Shown piece after piece: positions 1-5,560 of a stretch of DNA of 5,764 bases (positions within the stretch are counted from its first letter, which is position 1; the number at the start of each line of letters is the position of its first letter). A program made the translations under genes and the position numbers. The stretch is from an uncultured Porphyromonadaceae bacterium. Its GTDB lineage: Bacteria; Bacteroidota; Bacteroidia; Bacteroidales; Muribaculaceae. The notes below the pieces were generated by a model. The model worked only from the letters and a program-made list of their open reading frames with translations, was not told where the DNA came from and made no database searches. Location of the stretch: contig CAMWRO010000194.1 of the NCBI GenBank assembly GCA_947176615.1, forward strand, positions 1 to 5,764. Direction: 5' to 3'.

Positions 1-70
1 AAATGTAAGTCAAGGCGATTTCACCTCTTTTGTTCTGGGGGAGGTCAACTCCCACTATTCGTACTGCCAT
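1..70 (-). CDS. rpsM: 30S ribosomal protein S13 (uS13), N-terminal 23 codons only
   Basis: S13 sits in the head of the 30S subunit and contributes to the contacts with the 50S subunit and P-site tRNA. Only the start is present: the gene begins with ATG at 70 and runs off the left edge. The visible protein begins MAVRIVGVDLPQNKRG and continues EIALTYI, which is the conserved S13 N-terminus in its Bacteroidales form. No Shine-Dalgarno sequence precedes the ATG; the leader is A/T rich (AAGTATAAT). It follows rpmJ, as expected for the first gene of the alpha operon (rpsM-rpsK-rpsD-rpoA-rplQ), but is separated from rpmJ by 148 bases with hairpins and a promoter-like box, so it probably has its own transcription start. 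The downstream genes are outside the window. Confidence 0.95.
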   Translation of the reverse strand, partial: MAVRIVGVDLPQNKRGEIALTYI

Positions 71-95
71 ATTATACTTGACTAAAATTTTTGTG

Positions 96-103
96 CAAAG
101 TTA
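96..103 (-). promoter_or_regulatory. Probable Bacteroidota-type promoter -7 box for rpsM
   Basis: On the minus strand this reads TAACTTTG, an exact match to the -7 consensus TAnnTTTG used by the primary sigma factor of Bacteroidota. It lies 25 bases upstream of the rpsM ATG, so transcription would begin near 89-90 and give a leader of about 20 bases. It follows a terminator-like hairpin. The upstream -33 element (TTTG-like) is poor: about 20 bases upstream I see only CTGTC. The short motif in an A/T-rich gap could be chance, but its placement is good. Confidence 0.5.
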
Positions 104-132
104 ATAATTATTTTGCAGAGAGACAGCGTAAA

Positions 133-170
133 AACTCCCCAATGAAATACAATTTAGAAATCATTGGGAA
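133..170 (-). terminator. Hairpin with T-tract between rpmJ and rpsM, possible intrinsic terminator
   Basis: Read on the minus strand, CCCAATGA and TCATTGGG form a perfect 8-bp stem (arms 161-168 and 138-145) around a 15-base loop, followed after GA by GTTTTTACG. The upstream arm is preceded by an A-run (AAAATTT), which is common in Bacteroidota terminators. The stem is only moderately G/C rich and the loop is long, so termination may be partial. The site would end the spc transcript after rpmJ, immediately before the promoter-like box of rpsM. It could instead be a leader structure for translational control of rpsM. Confidence 0.5.
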
Positions 171-184
171 ATTTTAACCATTAG

Positions 185-205
185 TCTCAAGCAACGATGT
201 TGAGA
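185..205 (-). repeat. Short hairpin directly after rpmJ
   Basis: TCTCAA at 185-190 and TTGAGA at 200-205 form a 6-bp inverted repeat with a 9-base spacer, beginning 14 bases past the rpmJ stop codon. No T-tract follows, so it is not a terminator by itself. With the hairpin at 133-170 it makes a tandem pair that may stabilise or punctuate the mRNA 3' end. Six base pairs is close to what chance gives, so support is modest. Confidence 0.35.
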
Positions 206-218
206 GGAGATTCGGTGA

Positions 219-335
219 TTAACCCTGACGCTGTTTGTATTTGGGGTTTTTCTTGTTAATCACATAAAGACGGCCCTTGCGACGCACGATTTTGCTGTCG
301 GGGGTGCGTTTCTTGATTGAAGCTCTAACTTTCAT
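219..335 (-). CDS. rpmJ: 50S ribosomal protein L36 (bL36), zinc-free form
   Basis: L36 is the smallest protein of the 50S subunit and binds 23S rRNA near the base of the L7/L12 stalk. The gene has 38 codons plus TAA, starting at ATG 335. The protein begins MKVRASIKKRTPDSK and ends NKKNPKYKQRQG, the full family length. The zinc-ribbon ligands of the classical form (Cys11, Cys14, Cys27, His33 in Escherichia coli) are Thr11, Ser14, Asn27 and Tyr33 here, so this is a C-minus version that cannot bind zinc in the usual way. It lies 36 bases after infA, the standard infA-rpmJ order, and is probably the last gene of this transcript because a terminator-like hairpin follows. Confidence 0.97.
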   Translation of the reverse strand: MKVRASIKKRTPDSKIVRRKGRLYVINKKNPKYKQRQG

Positions 336-371
336 CTTGATTTATGGTTTATTATTTTTATTAATATTTCA

Positions 372-590
372 TTATTTGTAACGGAAGGCGATGCGGCCTT
401 TGGAGAGGTCGTAGGGTGACATCTCTACGCGCACTTTGTCGCCGGGGAGTATCTTGATGTAATGCATGCGCATCTTGCCTGAGATGTGGGCCGTGATTTC
501 ATGGCCGTTTTCAAGCTCGACACGGAACATGGCATTGGAAAGAGCCTCGACGATTACGCCGTCCTGTTCTATTGCTGACTGTTTTGCCAT
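372..590 (-). CDS. infA: Translation initiation factor IF-1
   Basis: IF-1 binds the A site of the 30S subunit during initiation and works with IF-2 and IF-3 to select the initiator tRNA. The 72-residue product matches the family length and is essentially one S1-like OB fold. Family hallmarks are the N-terminal MAKQSAIEQDG, the central strand segment FRVELENGHEITAHISGKMR (residues 22-41), the loop LPGDKVRVEMSPYDLSKGRI (48-67) and a basic C-terminus FRYK. The ATG at 590 is favoured because it gives the exact family N-terminus. No Shine-Dalgarno sequence is present. It lies 55 bases after map and 36 before rpmJ, the common map-infA-rpmJ group. Confidence 0.98.
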   Translation of the reverse strand: MAKQSAIEQDGVIVEALSNAMFRVELENGHEITAHISGKMRMHYIKILPGDKVRVEMSPYDLSKGRIAFRYK

Positions 591-645
591 ACTTGGTGTT
601 TAGGTGGTAAGGGATATTAATTCTTGTAATGTTGCCGATTAATTG

Positions 646-1428
646 TCAGATGAACCTGTCACCGAGGGATTCCTTGATGTAGTCAAAGGTGGTCAGGATG
701 CGCGGGCCTTCGGTCGTGACGGCGATGGTGTGCTCGTAGTGGGCCGACGGTTTGCGGTCCTTGGTGCGGCAGGTCCATCCGTCACGCTCGATGACGATGT
801 TGCGGCTGCCGAGGTTGATCATCGGCTCGATTGCGATACACATGCCGGTGCGCAGGACGGGGCCTGTGCCGCGGCGGCCGTAGTTGGGGACTTCGGGGTC
901 TTCGTGCATCTTGCGCCCGATGCCGTGGCCGCACATTTCGCGGACTACGGTATAGCCTCGGGTTTCGCAGTAGGTCTGGACGGCGTTGGCGATGTCGCCG
1001 ATGCGGCGTCCTTCCTGTGCTGCTTCGATGCCTTTGTAGAGGGATTCCTTGGTTGCCACGCAGAGTGCCATGACTTCGGGGGCGATTTCGCCGACGGGGA
1101 ATGTGTAGCACATGTCTCCGTTGTAGCCGTCGAGTTCAGTGACTGTGTCGATGCCTACGATGTCGCCGTCGCGAAGCTCGTAGCCTGAGGGGAATCCGTG
1201 GACTACGGTTTCGTTGACTTCGATGCAAAGGGTTCCGGGAAACCCTCCATAGCCGAGACAGGCGGGTTTGCCGCCGTTGTCGTGGATAAATTCGCGGGCT
1301 ATGGTGTCAAGGCGGCGGGTAGTCACACCGGGAGCCACCCACTTGGCGACTTCGCCAAGTGTGCGGCTCACGAGTGTGCATGCCTGCACCATTTTTTCGA
1401 TTTCTTCGGGTGTCTTGAGATAGATCAT
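646..1428 (-). CDS. map: Type I methionine aminopeptidase
   Basis: This cytosolic metalloenzyme removes the initiator methionine from nascent proteins when the second residue is small. It is 260 residues long with a single pita-bread catalytic domain and no N-terminal zinc-finger extension. All five metal ligands are visible: Asp94, Asp105, His168, Glu201 and Glu232. Their spacing equals that of the Escherichia coli enzyme (97, 108, 171, 204, 235), shifted by three. The substrate-side histidines His77 (VVHGFP) and His175 (KMHEDPEVPNYG) are also present. The start MIYLKTPEEIEKM is typical of the family. The gene lies between secY and infA, which links nascent-chain processing to ribosome supply. 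Leader sequence lacks a Shine-Dalgarno motif. An overlapping open frame on the plus strand (643-1188) is a low-complexity compositional artefact. Confidence 0.98.
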   Translation of the reverse strand: MIYLKTPEEIEKMVQACTLVSRTLGEVAKWVAPGVTTRRLDTIAREFIHDNGGKPACLGYGGFPGTLCIEVNETVVHGFPSGYELRDGDIVGIDTVTELDGYNGDMCYTFPVGEIAPEVMALCVATKESLYKGIEAAQEGRRIGDIANAVQTYCETRGYTVVREMCGHGIGRKMHEDPEVPNYGRRGTGPVLRTGMCIAIEPMINLGSRNIVIERDGWTCRTKDRKPSAHYEHTIAVTTEGPRILTTFDYIKESLGDRFI

Positions 1429-1486
1429 TTATTGAAGAAACAGAGTGGTGGGGTTCTTTTCAAAAATTATCGAGCAGTTACACGGA

Positions 1487-2836
1487 TCAATAAGCCGAAC
1501 CGGTTGTACGGCCCTTGATTTTTCCATCCTTCATCAGGCCGTCGTAGTGGTGCATCATCAGGTGTGACTCAATCTGCTGGAGGGTGTCGAGGACTACTCC
1601 GACGAGGATGAGCAGTGATGTGCCGCCGAAGAATTGGGCAAAGTTCTGGCTGATGCCGAAGAAGCGGGCAAAAGCGGGAAGGATTGCTACAATTCCGAGG
1701 AACAGCGAGCCGGGAAGTGTGATGCGCGACATGATTGAGTCGAGGTATTCGGCTGTTTTCTTGCCGGGTTTCACTCCGGGGATGAATCCGTTGTTGCGCT
1801 TCATGTCTTCGGCCATCTGGGTGGGACGCACGGTGATGGCGGTGTAGAAGTAGGTGAAGGCGACAATGAGGATGAAGTAAACGAGGTTGTACCAGAATCC
1901 GTTGATGTCGGAGAACGCTGCGTAGAATCCGGATGAGCCTTCAGAGGATCCGAATCCGGCGAGGGTGATGGGGATGAACATGATTGCCTGTGCAAAGATG
2001 ATGGGCATCACTCCGGCTGCGTTGACTTTCAAGGGGATGTACTGGCGAGCTCCGCCATACTGCTTGTTGCCGACGATGCGCTTGGCGTACTGTACGGGGA
2101 CTTTGCGGGTTCCCTGCACGAGGAGCACGGCACCGACAGTGACAGCGAACAGGAGCACGATTTCAACGACGAACATCACCAGACCGCCCTGTGAGCCGGT
2201 GGCTCCGGGAAGGCGCGATGTAAATTCATAGAAGAGGGCTCCCGGGAGACGGGCAATGATACCTACAAGGATGATGAAGGAGATACCATTGCCGATGCCG
2301 CGGTCGGTGATGCGCTCGCCAAGCCACATGATGAACATGGAGCCGGCAGCGAGGATCACAGTGAGGTAGGCTATCGTCCACGCTCCCATCGTTGCGCTAC
2401 CGGTGGCCGCGCTTACCTGATACTGGATGTTGACCAGATAGGCGGGTCCTTGGAGCACAAGGATGAGGACGGTGAGGTAGCGGGTGTATTGGCTGAGTTT
2501 CTGCCGTCCGCTCTCGCCTTCGCGCTGCATCTTCTGGAATGAAGGGAGCACCATGCCCAAGAGCTGTATCACGATGGATGCAGTGATGTAGGGCATGATA
2601 CCGAGTGCGAAGATCGAGGCCTGTGAGAAAGCGCCGCCCGAGAACATGTCGAGGAGTTGCATCAGGCCGCTCTTGTTGGTGAACTTGGTGAGCGCGTCGA
2701 GGTCGGCGGGACTGATTCCCGGGAGGACGACGTAGCAACCGAGGCGGTAAACGAGTACCAGCAACAGGGTCACGAGGATGCGCTTTCTCAGTTCCTCAAT
2801 GGTCCAAATGTTTCTTAATGTTTCAATAAATCGCAT
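1487..2836 (-). CDS. secY: Protein translocase subunit SecY
   Basis: SecY forms the pore of the SecYEG channel in the inner membrane, through which unfolded secretory proteins pass and from which membrane proteins move into the lipid bilayer. The product has 449 residues, normal for the family, with about ten hydrophobic segments starting at residues 20-39. SecY signature 1 covers residues 72-93 (ALGIMPYITASIVIQLLG) and signature 2 covers 169-192 (MWLGERITDRGIGNGISF). The large cytoplasmic loop with RPTQMAEDMKRNNGFIPG (337-354) precedes YLDSIMSRITLPGS, which matches the ribosome/SecA docking region. The C-terminus is short and basic (KDGKIKGRTTGSAY). ATG 2836 gives the family-typical MRFIETLRNIW. 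It starts 17 bases after rplO and is followed by map after 58 bases. The short leader is an unusual C/U-rich tract. Confidence 0.99.
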   Translation of the reverse strand: MRFIETLRNIWTIEELRKRILVTLLLVLVYRLGCYVVLPGISPADLDALTKFTNKSGLMQLLDMFSGGAFSQASIFALGIMPYITASIVIQLLGMVLPSFQKMQREGESGRQKLSQYTRYLTVLILVLQGPAYLVNIQYQVSAATGSATMGAWTIAYLTVILAAGSMFIMWLGERITDRGIGNGISFIILVGIIARLPGALFYEFTSRLPGATGSQGGLVMFVVEIVLLFAVTVGAVLLVQGTRKVPVQYAKRIVGNKQYGGARQYIPLKVNAAGVMPIIFAQAIMFIPITLAGFGSSEGSSGFYAAFSDINGFWYNLVYFILIVAFTYFYTAITVRPTQMAEDMKRNNGFIPGVKPGKKTAEYLDSIMSRITLPGSLFLGIVAILPAFARFFGISQNFAQFFGGTSLLILVGVVLDTLQQIESHLMMHHYDGLMKDGKIKGRTTGSAY

Positions 2837-2853
2837 TGTGGGGAGGAGGGGGA

Positions 2854-3297
2854 TTAAATTTTGTTGATGGAACCGCCGGCTTCAACGATTGCTTTCTCTG
2901 CGGCAGCGGAGAAGGCGTTGGCTTCTACAGCGAGCTTGTGGGTGAGCGTGCCGTTGGCGAGAATCTTGACGGGCTGCTTGCCGTTCACGAGGCCAGCGGC
3001 CACGAGCTCGGCGATGCCGATTTTCTCAACACCGGTTGCGGCGATGGTTTCGAGGTCGCAGATGTTGACGGCCTTGTATTCGACGCGGTTGATGTTTTTG
3101 AAGCCAAACTTGGGAAGACGGCGCTGGAGGGGCATCTGGCCACCTTCAAAACCGATTTTGCGGCTGTAGCCTGAACGGGACTTTGCGCCTTTGTGACCAC
3201 GGGTAGATGTTCCACCCTTTCCTGAACCGGGACCGCGGCCGATACGGGTCTTGCGGGTCACGGAACCAACAGCGGGTTTTAAATTACTTAAATCCAT
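2854..3297 (-). CDS. rplO: 50S ribosomal protein L15 (uL15)
   Basis: L15 binds 23S rRNA late in 50S assembly. The 147-residue protein has the glycine- and arginine-rich N-terminal extension that threads into rRNA: residues 17-37 contain TRIGRGPGSGKGGTSTRGHK. Residues 48-66 (IGFEGGQMPLQRRLPKFGF) form the next conserved block, and the globular C-terminal domain carries the L15 signature near 111-142 (KILANGTLTHKL, then AEKAIVEAGG). Length and both ends are normal. It lies 30 bases after rpmD and 17 before secY, the universal rpmD-rplO-secY order. The leader has no Shine-Dalgarno motif and is A/T rich. Confidence 0.98.
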   Translation of the reverse strand: MDLSNLKPAVGSVTRKTRIGRGPGSGKGGTSTRGHKGAKSRSGYSRKIGFEGGQMPLQRRLPKFGFKNINRVEYKAVNICDLETIAATGVEKIGIAELVAAGLVNGKQPVKILANGTLTHKLAVEANAFSAAAEKAIVEAGGSINKI

Positions 3298-3327
3298 AAT
3301 TGTTTTGTTCTATAAAAAGAGTTGAAC

Positions 3328-3507
3328 TTATGCGGGGGTCACTTCTACCAAATGACGCACAGCGTTTACCATTCCCATCACCGAGGGGGTGTCCTCAAGG
3401 ACAATCGAGTGATGCATTTTTCTCAATCCGAGGGCATCAAGGGTGCGCTTCTGAACAGCGGGTGCGTTGATGCGGCTCTTTATCTGGGTGATTTTAATCT
3501 TAGCCAT
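3328..3507 (-). CDS. rpmD: 50S ribosomal protein L30 (uL30)
   Basis: L30 is a small protein of the 50S subunit that contacts 23S rRNA. Reading from ATG 3507 gives 59 residues and TAA: MAKIKITQIKSRI, then APAVQKRTLDALGLRKMHHS, and a C-terminus VNAVRHLVEVTPA. This is the bacterial short form, with the conserved RTLDALGLRK block at residues 21-30 that matches the L30 signature. It sits exactly where L30 is expected, 14 bases after rpsE and 30 before rplO. No Shine-Dalgarno motif is present; the leader ends ACAAAGAA. Confidence 0.97.
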   Translation of the reverse strand: MAKIKITQIKSRINAPAVQKRTLDALGLRKMHHSIVLEDTPSVMGMVNAVRHLVEVTPA

Positions 3508-3521
3508 TTCTTTGTGAGGTA

Positions 3522-4040
3522 TTAACCGTTAAAGACTTGTTCGACAGAGATGCCGCGGTTTTGTGCAACCTGTGCGGGCGAGCGCAGTTCGCCGAGGGCG
3601 GCGATGGTAGCCTTGACGAGGTTGTGGGGGTTGGAAGACCCCTTTGACTTGGCGAGCACGTCGGTGATTCCGACGCTTTCAAGCACGGCGCGCATAGCAC
3701 CACCGGCTTTTACACCGGTACCGTGGCTTGCGGGTTTGATGATGACGCGCGAGCCTCCGAATTTTGCAATCTGCTCGTGGGGGATTGTTCCGCGGTGAAC
3801 GGGGACCTTGATGAGGTTCTTCTTGGCGGCTTCAACACCTTTGGCGATGGCTGCCTGAACTTCGTTGGCCTTTCCGAGGCCCCAGCCTACGATGCCGTTT
3901 TCATTTCCGACAACGACGATGGCGGCGAAGGTGAAGGTGCGACCACCCTTGGTCACCTTTGTAACGCGGTTGATAGCAACGAGACGGTCTTTGAGCTCGA
4001 TATCGTTGGTTGATTTTACTTTGTTATTTTTTGTAGCCAT
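3522..4040 (-). CDS. rpsE: 30S ribosomal protein S5 (uS5)
   Basis: S5 lies at the mRNA entry side of the 30S subunit and helps set translational accuracy together with S4 and S12. The 172-residue protein has the N-terminal double-stranded RNA-binding-like fold with the loop NRVTKVTKGGRTFTF (24-38) and core IVVVGNENGIVGWGLGKANE (41-60), the segment that carries the S5 signature. The C-terminal domain includes KPASHGTGVKAGGAMRAVLE (102-121) and KGSSNPHNLVKATI (133-146). The loop near 24-33, where spectinomycin-resistance changes occur in other bacteria, looks ordinary. The ATG at 4040 is only 9 bases after the rplR stop, so the two are probably translationally coupled; no Shine-Dalgarno motif is seen. 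Confidence 0.98.
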   Translation of the reverse strand: MATKNNKVKSTNDIELKDRLVAINRVTKVTKGGRTFTFAAIVVVGNENGIVGWGLGKANEVQAAIAKGVEAAKKNLIKVPVHRGTIPHEQIAKFGGSRVIIKPASHGTGVKAGGAMRAVLESVGITDVLAKSKGSSNPHNLVKATIAALGELRSPAQVAQNRGISVEQVFNG

Positions 4041-4049
4041 AATCGTTGA

Positions 4050-4391
4050 TTAGAATTTGAGACCGCCGTTGCGAGCGGCATCGGCCAATGATTTAACTCT
4101 GCCGTGGAAGAGGTAGCCGTTGCGGTCGAAGACCACTTCGGTGATACCGGCTGCGAGGGCTTTCTGAGCGATAGCTTCGCCTACCTTGGCTGCGATTTCA
4201 CACTTGGTTCCTTCTTCGATGCCCTTGGAAGATGTAGCTGCGATTGTTACACCTGCGAGGTCGTCGATAAGCTGAACATAAATCTGCTTGTTGCTACGGA
4301 AGACCGACATGCGGGGACGGGCAGCGGTTCCCGACACTTTGCCGCGGATGCGGGTCTTGATTTTGTTTCTTCTTTGTATCTTGGAAATCAT
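4050..4391 (-). CDS. rplR: 50S ribosomal protein L18 (uL18)
   Basis: L18 binds 5S rRNA with L5 and anchors it in the central protuberance of the 50S subunit. The 113-residue product has a basic N-terminal tail (KIQRRNKIKTRIRGKVSG, residues 4-21), which contacts 5S rRNA, followed by the conserved GTAARPRMSVFRSNKQIYVQ (21-40). It ends with FDRNGYLFHGRVKSLADAAR (88-107) and NGGLKF, the standard C-terminus. Length is normal. It starts 16 bases after rplF and stops 9 bases before rpsE, with no Shine-Dalgarno motif in the gap. Confidence 0.98.
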   Translation of the reverse strand: MISKIQRRNKIKTRIRGKVSGTAARPRMSVFRSNKQIYVQLIDDLAGVTIAATSSKGIEEGTKCEIAAKVGEAIAQKALAAGITEVVFDRNGYLFHGRVKSLADAARNGGLKF

Positions 4392-4407
4392 GGTTGAATC
4401 AGTTTAA

Positions 4408-4965
4408 TTATTTAGCACTTGCCGATTTACCCGACTTGCGACGGATAATCTCGCCGACAAACTTGATACCTTTGCCTTTGTAGGGCTCGGGCTTGCGGAG
4501 GGAGCGGATTTTGGCACACACTTGGCCGAGGAGCTGCTTGTCGTCGCTTTCGAGGATGATGAGCGGGTTTTTGTTACGCTCGGTCTTGGCTTCAACCTTG
4601 ATTTCGGGCGGGAGCTTGATATATATGGCGTGGGAGTAACCGAGCGAGAGTTCGAGCACTTGGCCGGTAGCTGTGGCACGGTAACCTACACCTACTAATT
4701 CCATTTCCTTGCGATAGCCGGTAGAAACGCCGACAACCATGTTGTGGATCAAGGCGCGGTAAAGGCCGTGCTGTGCGCGGTGTTCGCGGTCGTCGGTGGG
4801 ACGCTCTAAGATGACGTGGTTTCCGTCTACCTTGACTTGGAGGTCGGGGTTGACTTTCTGTGTGAGGGTGCCTTTGGGACCTTTTACGGTCACTACGTTG
4901 TCGTTGCCGACGGTGACTGTTACACCGGCGGGAATCTCAATGGGAGCTTTACCTATTCGTGACAT
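4408..4965 (-). CDS. rplF: 50S ribosomal protein L6 (uL6)
   Basis: L6 binds 23S rRNA near the factor-binding site and the L7/L12 stalk base. The 185-residue protein has the two duplicated alpha/beta domains of the family, roughly residues 1-82 and 83-170. The N-terminus MSRIGKAPIEIPAGV and the signature PEPYKGKGI (159-167) are diagnostic. The C-terminal tail RRKSGKSASAK is basic and slightly variable in the family. ATG 4965 is supported by the family N-terminus and by a strong Shine-Dalgarno sequence 10 bases upstream, the only one in this window. It follows rpsH after 23 bases. Confidence 0.98.
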   Translation of the reverse strand: MSRIGKAPIEIPAGVTVTVGNDNVVTVKGPKGTLTQKVNPDLQVKVDGNHVILERPTDDREHRAQHGLYRALIHNMVVGVSTGYRKEMELVGVGYRATATGQVLELSLGYSHAIYIKLPPEIKVEAKTERNKNPLIILESDDKQLLGQVCAKIRSLRKPEPYKGKGIKFVGEIIRRKSGKSASAK

Positions 4966-4975
4966 AATTCTGTAT

Positions 4976-4981
4976 CCTCCT
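4976..4981 (-). promoter_or_regulatory. Canonical Shine-Dalgarno sequence of rplF
   Basis: The minus strand reads AGGAGG followed by ATACAGAATT and the rplF ATG, a perfect complement to the CCUCCU anti-Shine-Dalgarno core with a 10-base spacer. None of the other ten starts visible in this window has such a motif; they have A/T-rich or C/U-rich leaders, as is usual in Bacteroidota. It lies in the 23-base gap after the rpsH stop codon. Confidence 0.7.
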
Positions 4982-4988
4982 ATTTAGA

Positions 4989-5387
4989 TTAGTAAACATA
5001 GCAGAGAACCTCGCCACCTACCTTGAGGTCGCGGGCTTTCTTGTTGGTCATAACACCCTTGGAAGTTGAGAGGATGGCGATGCCGAGTCCGTTCAACACA
5101 CGAGGCATATCTTTGTAACCGGTGTAACGGCGGAGGCCGGGACGCGATACGCGTTCCAAGCTCTTGATGGCGTTAACCTTGTCGGTGGGGTCATATTTCA
5201 AGGCAATCTTGATGACTCCGGCGGGGGTTTCACCCTCTATAAACTTGTAGTTAAGAATATAGCCTTGTTCAAAGAGAATCTTGGTGATTTCTTTTTTCAA
5301 GTTTGAGGCGGGAATCTCGACCACGCGGTGGTTGGCCTTGATCGCATTTCTCAATCTTGTCAGATAGTCTGCTATAGGATCTGTCAT
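4989..5387 (-). CDS. rpsH: 30S ribosomal protein S8 (uS8)
   Basis: S8 is a primary 16S rRNA binder needed for assembly of the 30S platform; in Escherichia coli it also represses translation of the spc operon by binding its mRNA. The 132-residue product begins MTDPIADYLTRLRNAIKANH and ends GGEVLCYVY. The C-terminal domain carries the S8 signature around residues 100-117 (GLGIAILSTSKGVMTNKKAR), including the STSKG loop (107-111) that contacts rRNA. Length is normal for the family. The gene is preceded by a 241-base gap with several inverted repeats, unlike the tight spacing that follows it, so it may open a separately controlled segment. The immediate leader is A/T rich with no Shine-Dalgarno motif. 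Confidence 0.98.
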   Translation of the reverse strand: MTDPIADYLTRLRNAIKANHRVVEIPASNLKKEITKILFEQGYILNYKFIEGETPAGVIKIALKYDPTDKVNAIKSLERVSRPGLRRYTGYKDMPRVLNGLGIAILSTSKGVMTNKKARDLKVGGEVLCYVY

Positions 5388-5415
5388 TTTAAAATAATGT
5401 TTAAATTGATTCGGG

Positions 5416-5428
5416 TTGTTCCGAACAA
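5416..5428. repeat. 13-base dyad upstream of rpsH
   Basis: TTGTTC and GAACAA flank a single central base, giving a perfect 6+1+6 dyad centred at 5422, 35 bases before the rpsH ATG. In RNA it could fold as a 5-bp stem with a 3-base loop, and an overlapping alternative (TTCGG 5410-5414 with CCGAA 5421-5425) competes with it. As DNA it has the shape of a dimeric regulator site. No regulator is known from the sequence. Confidence 0.4.
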
Positions 5429-5504
5429 TATTTAATACTCACTGTGTCTTGATTAGTGGGGAGAAGAGAGGTGGCGGTGTCAGCGTTAAGTGCCTGCTCG
5501 GCTG

Positions 5505-5516
5505 CGGTCCGGACCG
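5505..5516. repeat. 12-base perfect palindrome CGGTCCGGACCG
   Basis: A perfect 12-base palindrome of G/C-rich sequence lies in the rpsN-rpsH gap, immediately next to the inverted repeat at 5518-5549. It has no spacer, so as RNA it would form only a short stem unless it dimerises; as DNA it could be a protein-binding site. Function is unknown. Confidence 0.45.
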
Positions 5517-5517
5517 G

Positions 5518-5560
5518 GGGTGAGTAACGAGCTTTCCGGACACTCACCCGCCTCGGTGAG
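5518..5560 (-). promoter_or_regulatory. Mutually exclusive hairpins, possible RNA switch upstream of rpsH
   Basis: Three segments can pair in two ways. On the minus-strand transcript the order is CTCACC (5555-5560), GGGTGAGT (5542-5549) and ACTCACCC (5518-5525). The middle segment can pair with the first (6 bp around a 6-base loop) or with the third (8 bp around a 16-base loop). The early hairpin would form first and then be displaced, as in attenuators and riboswitches. A further stem, CCGCC (5563-5567) with GGCGG (5548-5552), is also incompatible with the second fold. There is no T-tract after it, so control of transcription termination is not obvious. The fold is inferred by eye. Confidence 0.4.

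Noticed and set aside
643..1188. 181-codon open frame on the plus strand opposite map
   Set aside because: It is antisense to a fully conserved methionine aminopeptidase, has a composition dominated by Ala, Val, Asp and Gly with no recognisable domain, and arises from the codon pattern of map. Similar plus-strand frames opposite secY, rplO, rpsE, rplR and rplF were rejected for the same reason.
646..1428. map as an unusual insertion in a ribosomal operon
   Set aside because: A secY-map-infA-rpmJ arrangement is common in bacteria, all catalytic residues are intact, and nothing suggests transfer.
1461..1469. Possible promoter box TAATTTTTG upstream of map on the minus strand
   Set aside because: It has one base too many for TAnnTTTG, and although a TTG lies 18 bases upstream inside the secY end, the A/T-rich gap makes such near-matches likely. 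map is more simply read through from secY.
5430..5440. Promoter-like TAAATATTG before rpsH
   Set aside because: It does not match TAnnTTTG exactly and no convincing -33 element is present at the right distance.
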